NCBI GenBank assembly: GCA_036351435.1 | Contig: JAZBPA010000239.1 | Span: forward strand, 1 to 14,213 | Direction: 5' to 3' | Origin: JAAUQA01 sp036351435 | GTDB lineage: Bacteria; Pseudomonadota; Gammaproteobacteria; Competibacterales; Competibacteraceae | DNA: 14,213 bases | In this document: one piece after another, positions 8,258 to 14,213 of the stretch | Layout: each line of letters starts with the position of its first letter | Position numbering within the stretch: the stretch's first letter is position 1 | Position numbers and translations under genes: made by a program | The notes under the pieces: generated by a model | What the model saw: only the letters and a program-made list of their open reading frames with translations | The model's database searches: none | What the model was told of the DNA's origin: nothing

Positions 8258-8296
8258 AATGCTCTTAGTTTCCGATGCTTGAGCCTGAAGTTACGG

Positions 8297-10879
8297 TTAG
8301 TCCGCTTCAGCAGCATCCGGTTCATTTGGTTCTTCCGTGCCGTTCGACTCGTCCGTTTCGCCGATCCCCTCGATTCTTTCGACGCCAATTAAATTCTCGT
8401 CGTTTTGCAGGCTGATCAGCTTAACGCCCTGCGTATTGCGCCCCAGCACCGAAATGCCGTCCACCCGGGTACGCACCAGGGTTCCCCCTTGGGTAATTAA
8501 CATGATCTCATCCTGCTGATCCACCTGCACGGCACCGACGACAGCACCGTTGCGTTCTGAGGTTCGGATGGAAAAAACCCCCTGACCGCCACGCCCCTGA
8601 CGCGGGTATTCGTCGCTGTGGGTACGCTTACCGTAACCATTTTCAGTGGCTGTCAATATCATGCCCTGTTCTACCACCAACAAAGCAATGACTGCCTGAT
8701 TCTCTCCCAAACGAATGGCCCGCACACCCTGCGCGGAACGTCCGACAGTGCGCACTTCAGTCTCGGAGAAGCGAATGGCTTTGCCGGCATCGGTGAACAA
8801 CATCACATCCTGGCGTCCATCAGTAATCGTGACATCGACCAACTGATGGCCATCGCGCAAATCGATAGCGATAATCCCGTTGGTTCGAGGCCGGGAATAT
8901 TCGGACAGCGGCGTTTTCTTGACCGTACCTGCTGAAGTGGCAAAAAACAGATAATGGCTATCACTGAATTCACGCACCGGCAACACTGCGTTGATGCGTT
9001 CACCCTCTTCCAGAGGCAGCAAGTTGACAATGGGCCGACCACGCGCAATACGACTGGCATGGGGCAGCTCATAGACCTTCATCCAGTATACTTTGCCCCG
9101 ATTGGAAAAACACAGAATCATATCGTGGCTACTGGCCACGAACAGCTTCTCAATGAAGTCCTCTTCCTTGATGCTGGTGACCGCACGGCCTCGTCCACCG
9201 CGTCGTTGGGCTTGATACAATGACAAGGTTTGGGATTTGACATAACCGGTGTGCGACAGCGTGACTACCCGATCTTCCTCGCTGATCAAATCTTCCAGGT
9301 TCAGCGCTTTTTGTTCTTGGCAGATCTCGGTACGCCGCGCGTCGCTGAACTGCTCACGGACCTCTAGCAATTCGTCCCGTATTACCTGGATGAGCCGCTC
9401 CGGCAAAGTCAGGATTTCCAGTAATTCGTTGATCTTGGATAACAGCCCTTGGTACTCGCCGACGATTTTATCCTGCTCCAAAGCAGTGAGGCGTTGCAGA
9501 CGCAGTTCCAAGATGGCTTGTGCTTGGACCGGAGATAATCGATATCCGTTCTCCGTGAGGCCGTAAGCCTCACCGGGCGCTGGGGTAATGTCGACACCGG
9601 CGCGAGACACCATACCGGTTACCTCACCGGGTTGCCAGAAAGGCTCCAATAAGCTGTTTTTGGCAGCAGCCGGATCAGGGGCGGCTTTGATCAGTTCGAC
9701 AATGGGGTCGATATTGGCTAGCGCAACGGCTTGTCCTTCCAGGATATGAGCACGCTCGCGGGCTTTGCGCAACTCGAATTCGGTCCGTCGAATAACCACC
9801 TCGCGACGGTGGCGGATAAACGCTTCCAGAATCTCTTTGAGATTAAGGAGGCGCGGCTGGCCGTCGACCAACGCCACCATATTGATGCCGAATACGTTCT
9901 GCAGCGCAGTATGCTGATATAAGTTATTCAGCACCACTTCGCCCACTTCGCCACGCCGCAACTCAATATAGATGCGCATCCCGTCTTTGTCGGACTCATC
10001 GCGCAGCTCGGAAATACCTTCGAGTTTTTTCTCCTTAACCAGCTCGGCGATTTTCTCAATCAGGCGAGCTTTGTTCACCTGATATGGCAGTTCGGTAATG
10101 ATCAGGGCTTGTCGACCACGCTCCTCGTCAACTTCGAAATGGCTGCGAGCGCGCAGATAAACCCGGCCACGGCCGGTTTGATACGCCTCGACAATGCCCT
10201 GAGAGCCGTTGATAATGGCCGCTGTCGGGAAATCCGGTCCTGGCAGATGGTCCATCAATTCTGTGATGGTCAGATCTGGATTATCAATCAGGGCAACACA
10301 GGCGTCGATCACCTCACCCAAATTGTGCGGCGGAATATTGGTGGCCATACCGACCGCAATACCGGATGCGCCATTAATCAATAAATGGGGTAACCGGGTG
10401 GGGAATACGACCGGTTCGTGTTCCTGCTCGTCGTAGTTAGGGACGAAATCGACGGTGTCTTTATCGATATCGGCCAGCAATTGCTGCGCGATGCGGGACA
10501 TGCGCACTTCAGTGTAACGCATGGCGGCCGGCGCATCACCGTCGACGGAGCCGAAATTACCTTGCCCGTCCACCAATAGATACCGCATGGAAAAGGGCTG
10601 GGCCATGCGCACGATGGTGTCATAGACCGCAGTCTCGCCGTGTGGATGGTATTTACCCACCACTTCGCCGGCTACCCGAGCAGACTTTTTATAGGGTTTG
10701 TTCCACTCGTTGCCCAGTTCACTCATAGCGTAAAGCACCCGCCGGTGCACGGGTTTAAGACCGTCGCGCACGTCGGGTAGCGCCCTGCCTACGATCACGC
10801 TCATGGCGTAATCGAGATAGGACTGCTTCATTTCGTCTTCTAGGTAAACCGGTAGAACTTCTTTGGCGAACTCATCCAT
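8297..10879 (-). CDS. gyrA: DNA gyrase subunit A
   Basis: The 860-residue product is the breakage-reunion subunit of the A2B2 gyrase that introduces negative supercoils (E. coli GyrA is 875). The start ATG 10879 has AGGA about 12 bases upstream. The N-terminal catalytic domain shows YLDYAMSVIVGRALPDVRDG (21-40), the recognition region KYHPHGETAVYDTIVRMAQ (76-94) and the DNA-linking tyrosine Y122 in RYTEVRM, with numbering identical to E. coli. Residues 82 and 83 are Glu and Thr where E. coli has Asp and Ser; D87 is kept. A coiled-coil tower lies near 355-525. The C-terminal pinwheel domain starts near 532 and contains the GyrA box QRRGGRG at 558-564. Six repeated blade-like segments follow, for example in TSAGTVKKTPLSEY and TENGYGKRTHSDEY. 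The tail is acidic (DESNGTEEPNEPDAAEAD). It is the first gene of the minus-strand run and is served by the extended -10 promoter at 10958-10966. Confidence 0.99.
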   Translation of the reverse strand: MDEFAKEVLPVYLEDEMKQSYLDYAMSVIVGRALPDVRDGLKPVHRRVLYAMSELGNEWNKPYKKSARVAGEVVGKYHPHGETAVYDTIVRMAQPFSMRYLLVDGQGNFGSVDGDAPAAMRYTEVRMSRIAQQLLADIDKDTVDFVPNYDEQEHEPVVFPTRLPHLLINGASGIAVGMATNIPPHNLGEVIDACVALIDNPDLTITELMDHLPGPDFPTAAIINGSQGIVEAYQTGRGRVYLRARSHFEVDEERGRQALIITELPYQVNKARLIEKIAELVKEKKLEGISELRDESDKDGMRIYIELRRGEVGEVVLNNLYQHTALQNVFGINMVALVDGQPRLLNLKEILEAFIRHRREVVIRRTEFELRKARERAHILEGQAVALANIDPIVELIKAAPDPAAAKNSLLEPFWQPGEVTGMVSRAGVDITPAPGEAYGLTENGYRLSPVQAQAILELRLQRLTALEQDKIVGEYQGLLSKINELLEILTLPERLIQVIRDELLEVREQFSDARRTEICQEQKALNLEDLISEEDRVVTLSHTGYVKSQTLSLYQAQRRGGRGRAVTSIKEEDFIEKLFVASSHDMILCFSNRGKVYWMKVYELPHASRIARGRPIVNLLPLEEGERINAVLPVREFSDSHYLFFATSAGTVKKTPLSEYSRPRTNGIIAIDLRDGHQLVDVTITDGRQDVMLFTDAGKAIRFSETEVRTVGRSAQGVRAIRLGENQAVIALLVVEQGMILTATENGYGKRTHSDEYPRQGRGGQGVFSIRTSERNGAVVGAVQVDQQDEIMLITQGGTLVRTRVDGISVLGRNTQGVKLISLQNDENLIGVERIEGIGETDESNGTEEPNEPDAAEAD

Positions 10880-10957
10880 GATAAGAACAGTTCCTCAACT
10901 TAGCGTGTTTGAGCATGTTTTTGATTCTAGTGCGTGCTATACGTAAAAAAACAAATT

Positions 10958-10966
10958 ATTATAACA
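10958..10966 (-). promoter_or_regulatory. Extended -10 promoter for gyrA
   Basis: Read on the minus strand, the sequence is TGTTATAAT: a perfect TATAAT box with the TG of an extended -10 one base upstream. No good -35 hexamer sits 16-18 bases further up (GGGTAG at 17), which fits an extended -10 promoter. Transcription would begin near 10951, giving a gyrA leader of about 70 bases. The motif is seen directly; activity is inferred. Confidence 0.65.
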
Positions 10967-11161
10967 TAATAGGTGAAATTCTACCCAGTTCAGGATGTTC
11001 AAATATCACATTAGAACTGTTCTGCTGTGCCCGTAGAGCAGCACTCCACAGCCTGGTTGCGCTCGTATCAAGTCCTGCTTGATGCATCATGTTCCGATAT
11101 GTCACATTTTTAGCAGGCCGAACCATCCACTACTAAAGACTGTCATCGGTTAGTGCGAGAC

Positions 11162-11170
11162 TGTTATAGC
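11162..11170 (+). promoter_or_regulatory. Weak candidate -10 for the HMG-CoA reductase gene
   Basis: TGTTATAGC has the TGn of an extended -10 and four of six matches to TATAAT. The best -35-like word, CTGTCA at 11140-11145, is 19 bases away. It would start transcription near 11177, about 75 bases upstream of the ATG. It is the best candidate I see but not a convincing one. Confidence 0.25.
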
Positions 11171-11174
11171 GCTG

Positions 11175-11195
11175 ATTCTGAATCCATTTCAGAGT
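11175..11195. promoter_or_regulatory. Palindrome upstream of the HMG-CoA reductase gene
   Basis: TCTGAA (11177-11182) and TTCAGA (11188-11193) form a perfect inverted repeat around TCCAT, extendable by one G-T and one A-T pair. It lies just downstream of the candidate -10, so it could be an operator or a leader hairpin. No regulator can be named. Confidence 0.3.
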
Positions 11196-11241
11196 GCAGT
11201 AGATTTTGCGATGCCCCTTAGTTTATCGACACAATGCTTTT

Positions 11242-11245
11242 GAGG
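11242..11245 (+). promoter_or_regulatory. Ribosome binding site fixing the HMG-CoA reductase start
   Basis: GAGG lies eight bases before ATG 11254. The alternative in-frame start upstream is TTG at 11206 and has no such site, so the ATG is preferred. Confidence 0.7.
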
Positions 11246-11253
11246 ATGCACTA

Positions 11254-12795
11254 ATGTCCATACCCAGTCTGCTGCTTAAACAACTGTATAATTTCTCTAG
11301 TCTGCACAACACTGAAACCGGTATTCAATTTTCCATCAAGAATCGCTTGAGCAACGCCAAGCTCAGCAGCCTGCTCAGCGTTCAAATCGATGGAGATACG
11401 GTGCCTCTGGACACGGTTATCCTGGATCTGGGCGATGACAAAATCTATACACCAGCGCAAATCTCCGCAGATCATCCGCTTGATTTTCCGCTCGGACAAA
11501 CAGTGACAATTAACGCTAACACCGATCCGCTGGCTGAGGGCAAGCATAATGTGCAAATCGTCTTCGATACCGAGCCTTTCGGTGAATTGAACCTTACTGT
11601 GGAAGATGCAATTTCCGAATTCGAATATGAAATACCGGAAATTCCCCGGGATAATACCGACGATTACGGCGAACAGATCATTCAGGAACGACAGGACTTC
11701 GTCGAACATTTGACTGGCGTGAACTTAGAACATGCCAGTCAATTCTCTTTCGATCCGCATCAACTGGCGGGTAATATCGAGAACATGACCGGAGTGGCGC
11801 AAATCCCTTTGGGATTTGCCGGACCGCTCAGAGTCAATGGCGAACACGCTAAAGGTGATTTCCTGATCCCGATGGCCACTTCGGAAGGGACCTTAGTGGC
11901 GTCCTACAATCGCGGCATCAAGCTGCTTAATTTGTGCGGTGGGGTGAAGTGCACCGTGGTAGGCGACGCGATGCAACGTGCTCCGGTATTCGTATTCGAA
12001 GACGCACGCGGCGCCCGCGATTTTGTTCAATGGGTCAATGAAAATATGGACCAAATCGCCGAGGAAGCCGAAGCCACGTCAAGTGTCGCTAAGCTGCAAT
12101 ACATTGATACCTTCCTGGCTAGTAAATTCGCCTATCTGCGCTTTAACTACACCACCGGCGATGCTGCCGGCCAGAATATGGTCGGGCGCGCGACTTTCGC
12201 TGCCTGCAGTTGGATTTTGGACACCTATCCCAACGTCAAACATTTTTACCTCGAATCCAATTTTGCGACTGACAAAAAAGCATCGCAGATCAACAGCATG
12301 AAAACTAGGGGCAAAAGGATCACTGCCGAGGCTGTGATTAATCGCGATATTCTGATTCAACGGATGCGGATAGAACCGGAGATGTTGGCCTATCACAGCA
12401 GCGTAGCCAATGTTGGTGCGCTATTATCAGGTGCCAATAACAACGGTTGCCACTCAGCCAATGCGATTACTGCGATGTTTATCGCGACCGGTCAAGATGT
12501 GGCCAATGTTGCGGAGTCTTCGGCAGGCATTTTTTACGCTGAACTGACACCCGAACGCGATCTGTATGTCTCTATTACAATTCCGTCGCTGATTGTCGCA
12601 ACCCACGGAGGGGGTACCAAACTACCGACCCAAAATGAATGTCTGCGGGTCATGGGTTGTCAGGGCAGAGGATCGGTTTACAAACTGGCTGAGATTATCG
12701 GTGGTGTTGTGCTAGCCGGCGAATTGTCGTTGGCGTCCGCCATTTCGTCGTCTGATTGGGTGTCCAGCCATGAAAAATATGGCCGGAACCGCTGA
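11254..12795 (+). CDS. hmgA: HMG-CoA reductase, class I-type catalytic domain with an extra N-terminal beta-rich domain
   Basis: From ATG 11254 the product has 513 residues. The C-terminal part (about 145-513) is an HMG-CoA reductase, which reduces HMG-CoA to mevalonate with NAD(P)H. Visible motifs: ENMTGVAQIPLGFAGPL (176-192), catalytic E211 in MATSEGTLVASYNRG, the cofactor motif DAAGQNM (303-309; DAMGMNM in typical class I), K341/K342 in TDKKASQIN, catalytic D415 in ATGQDVANVAESSAG, the second cofactor motif ATHGGGT (449-455), and the C-terminal catalytic H506 in SSHEKYGRNR. These fit class I (eukaryote/archaeon-like) better than the class II Pseudomonas mevalonii type. All four catalytic residues are present, so activity is expected. 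There are no membrane segments, unlike eukaryotic forms. Residues 1-120 are an additional domain (IQFSIKNRLSNAKLSSL, VQIDGDTVPLD, PLAEGKHNVQIVF) whose pattern resembles DUF6379, the beta subunit of C-glycoside deglycosidases. That resemblance is from memory and unproven. No other mevalonate-pathway gene is in the window. Confidence 0.9.
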   Translation: MSIPSLLLKQLYNFSSLHNTETGIQFSIKNRLSNAKLSSLLSVQIDGDTVPLDTVILDLGDDKIYTPAQISADHPLDFPLGQTVTINANTDPLAEGKHNVQIVFDTEPFGELNLTVEDAISEFEYEIPEIPRDNTDDYGEQIIQERQDFVEHLTGVNLEHASQFSFDPHQLAGNIENMTGVAQIPLGFAGPLRVNGEHAKGDFLIPMATSEGTLVASYNRGIKLLNLCGGVKCTVVGDAMQRAPVFVFEDARGARDFVQWVNENMDQIAEEAEATSSVAKLQYIDTFLASKFAYLRFNYTTGDAAGQNMVGRATFAACSWILDTYPNVKHFYLESNFATDKKASQINSMKTRGKRITAEAVINRDILIQRMRIEPEMLAYHSSVANVGALLSGANNNGCHSANAITAMFIATGQDVANVAESSAGIFYAELTPERDLYVSITIPSLIVATHGGGTKLPTQNECLRVMGCQGRGSVYKLAEIIGGVVLAGELSLASAISSSDWVSSHEKYGRNR

Positions 12796-12835
12796 TTAGG
12801 AAAACGTTAAGGCTGTGCTGTTTGGTGCCAAGATA

Positions 12836-12873
12836 CCTTCCCCCGCGTAGGAGGAAGGGTGGGGTGAGGGAGA
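12836..12873. repeat. REP-like palindrome between convergent genes, possible bidirectional terminator
   Basis: CCTTCCCCC (12836-12844) pairs with GGAGGAAGG (12850-12858), eight of nine positions, around loop GCGTA. It is followed by GGTGGGGTGAGGGA. The hairpin plus GGGTGGGGTGAGGG tail resembles a very common bacterial intergenic repeat. There is no T-tract, so classic intrinsic termination is doubtful, but its position between the HMG-CoA reductase stop and the convergent SDR gene suits a 3'-end function. Confidence 0.5.
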
Positions 12874-12897
12874 TAGTCCAGTATTACAGGAAGGAAT

Positions 12898-14213
12898 CTA
12901 CTTCAGGGTAAAGGATTCCAAATCCAGGTGTTCCTGTATCGCAGCCCGGAAGTCATCAGCGGAAATATCCGCCACCGGGGTACCGGAACTCTTTTCTAAG
13001 TTGTCGATAAATTCCGACCACACGGTTTCACGACGGGCAATCTCATTGACATCACGGACTTGCCCATAATCCTGTACATAACGGTTGTGGCGGCACAGCA
13101 TACGAAACGCGTCGGTAGTTTTGGGCCGGGTTTCGGGTAGCCCGAGAATGCGGGCATCTTTGCCCACTTCATGAGTGGGTTGGCCCCATTCATTATAAGG
13201 GCTGAAAATGATGGATAACCGTTCCAATCCATTGGCAACCTTTTCCTGTTTGAGCGTCTTCAATACCTTGGCCAGCACCGGTAAAGTGACAGTGCGGTGC
13301 AAGGTTGGCTCGGCCAATCTGATCTCTACACCCAGTTCTTCACCGACAATCTGGCGGAGATCTTGAGATTTAATGCGATTATCGGTCGCCAAATGAACCC
13401 GTTCACCAACGGCGTCCGGCCTGGTTAACGCAGCTATGATGCCGTTGACTACCCAATCAACGGGAATCAGATTCAATTGCGCAGTAGGGTCGCCCGGAAA
13501 AACGGATGCCATCTTGGCCAATGCCCCAGCCATAGTGCGCTCTATATAGCTGCCTTTTTGCTCCGATAGCGCCTGTTTAGCACGGCCGAACAAATTGATC
13601 GGGGCGTTGACGACCTTGGTATCGCCCCGGTTATTACCGGTTTTTAGCGCGCCGATGACAATCGCCGGACAAAGCTGGATTACCCGCAGACCTTTCTCCA
13701 ACATGTAGCGATCGGTATCAAGACTCCCCATCGCTTTGGTCAATTCATAATAATTGTTATAAAAGTTGCGCGGAAACACCATCTCGTCTTCACGCGCCAA
13801 TTCCCGCATTTGGCGGCCGTGAATGTAAGAGGTTTCGATGCCGACATGAGCGATAAACGGGCTCTTGGGCGCAGATTGCAGACTCAGTGAGAAATCCAGC
13901 GCATTCAAAGTGCCTTTGACGTTGATCTGATAAGCCACTTCGTAAGGGTCTTCAAAAGAGACACTAGCAGCACAGTGAATCAGGTGGGTAATCGTCTTCT
14001 TGAGGACGGCAATGTCTTTCGCAGAGACACCGAACTGAGGTTTCTCAACGTCACCGCCGATGAAGCGAAATTTAGCGCGTTGTTCCGGTGTTGTTAGGCA
14101 CAACTGATCCAACAATTTCTCACCGCGCTCGGCAGGCGACAATACCCCGACCACCTCTTTGGTTTTGCGGTCGATAATGTTTTTGGGGCGGATCAGCACC
14201 ACCATTTCCGCGA
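12898..14213 (-). CDS. Fatty acyl-CoA reductase/thioester reductase-like SDR protein, N-terminus cut by window edge
   Basis: The frame is open through the right edge, so the 5' end is missing. The first visible complete codons read AEMVVLIRPKN. Counting from that Met (14205), 435 residues are present; the nucleotide-binding TGxTGxxG motif, normally 25-35 residues upstream, is off the window. It belongs to the extended SDR superfamily, NAD-binding_4 (male-sterility/FAR/thioester reductase) type. Supporting segments: strand VVLIRPK (2-8), FIGGDVEKPQFG (48-59), LIHCAASVSFEDPYEVAYQI (75-94) with NVKGTLNALDF (95-105), and the catalytic YxxxK as Y153/K157 in NNYYELTKAMG. Then come LCPAIVIG (178-185) and NLIPVDWVVNGI (245-256), the usual substrate-side elements. 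Such proteins reduce acyl-CoA or acyl-carrier thioesters to aldehydes or alcohols with NAD(P)H. The C-terminal region ends in a helical tail (WSEFIDNLEKSSG). The substrate cannot be told; a sugar or sterol dehydrogenase-like SDR is less likely. Confidence 0.8.
   Translation of the reverse strand, partial: AEMVVLIRPKNIIDRKTKEVVGVLSPAERGEKLLDQLCLTTPEQRAKFRFIGGDVEKPQFGVSAKDIAVLKKTITHLIHCAASVSFEDPYEVAYQINVKGTLNALDFSLSLQSAPKSPFIAHVGIETSYIHGRQMRELAREDEMVFPRNFYNNYYELTKAMGSLDTDRYMLEKGLRVIQLCPAIVIGALKTGNNRGDTKVVNAPINLFGRAKQALSEQKGSYIERTMAGALAKMASVFPGDPTAQLNLIPVDWVVNGIIAALTRPDAVGERVHLATDNRIKSQDLRQIVGEELGVEIRLAEPTLHRTVTLPVLAKVLKTLKQEKVANGLERLSIIFSPYNEWGQPTHEVGKDARILGLPETRPKTTDAFRMLCRHNRYVQDYGQVRDVNEIARRETVWSEFIDNLEKSSGTPVADISADDFRAAIQEHLDLESFTLK

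Larger units (their letters stand above)
10880..11253. other. Divergent intergenic region between gyrA and the HMG-CoA reductase gene
   Basis: These 374 bases separate two divergent genes. The gyrA side (about 10940-10980) is AT-rich and contains a strong extended -10 element. The middle and right parts hold three small palindromes: 11013-11023 (AGAACTGTTCT), 11065-11085 (stem ATCAAG/CTTGAT) and 11175-11195 (stem TCTGAA/TTCAGA). No tRNA, conserved small ORF or recognisable riboswitch was seen. Confidence 0.7.

Noticed and set aside
8258..8296. Phenylalanine attenuator or leader peptide upstream of pheA
   Set aside because: The gap is only 39 bases, with no Phe-rich short frame and no terminator-like stem.
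11206..11253. Upstream in-frame TTG start for the HMG-CoA reductase gene
   Set aside because: There is no ribosome binding site before it, while ATG 11254 has GAGG at a good distance.
14203..14205. ATG at 14203-14205 as the true start of the SDR gene
   Set aside because: It falls at the second strand of the Rossmann fold; the nucleotide-binding motif must lie upstream and the frame stays open to the edge, so the gene is truncated by the window.

Overview
This 14.2 kb window looks like a chromosomal piece of a gammaproteobacterium. The main evidence is a minus-strand block gyrA-pheA-hisC-tyrA-aroA, an order typical of that class (for example Pseudomonas and relatives). The encoded proteins also have gammaproteobacterial features: a fused chorismate mutase-prephenate dehydratase, and a GyrA whose active-site numbering matches E. 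coli. I cannot place it to order or genus. There are no tRNA or rRNA genes, CRISPR arrays, transposases or phage genes.

Layout from left to right. (1) 1-1318, minus: mtaD, an amidohydrolase for methylthioadenosine/S-adenosylhomocysteine; its extreme C-terminus runs off the left edge. (2) 1319-1589: a gap filled by a dense series of inverted repeats that looks like a structured dispersed element. (3) 1590-10879, minus: a tightly packed run gyrA, pheA, hisC, tyrA, aroA, ygiQ, with gaps of 39, 18, -1, 8 and 1 bases. It is probably one transcription unit, driven at least in part by an extended -10 promoter upstream of gyrA. It joins DNA gyrase subunit A with late steps of aromatic amino-acid biosynthesis and, unusually, ends in a YgiQ-type radical SAM gene. 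The serC gene often found between gyrA and pheA is absent, and so are cmk-rpsA, which often follow aroA. (4) 10880-11253: a divergent intergenic region with promoters and several small palindromes. (5) 11254-12795, plus: a class I-type HMG-CoA reductase with an extra beta-rich N-terminal domain of about 120 residues. (6) 12796-12897: a REP-like hairpin between convergent genes. (7) 12898 to the right edge, minus: the C-terminal part of a fatty-acyl-CoA-reductase/thioester-reductase type SDR protein, whose N-terminal Rossmann motif lies off the window.

How the genes work together: pheA and tyrA convert chorismate/prephenate toward phenylalanine and tyrosine, HisC-type aminotransferases can transaminate the resulting keto acids or histidinol phosphate, and aroA supplies the chorismate precursor EPSP. 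mtaD recycles a by-product of S-adenosylmethionine use. The right side is the accessory part: two convergent genes for NAD(P)H-dependent reductases acting on acyl thioesters, one of them an HMG-CoA reductase with an unusual N-terminal domain. That part, together with the structured element next to mtaD, is where something undescribed is most likely.
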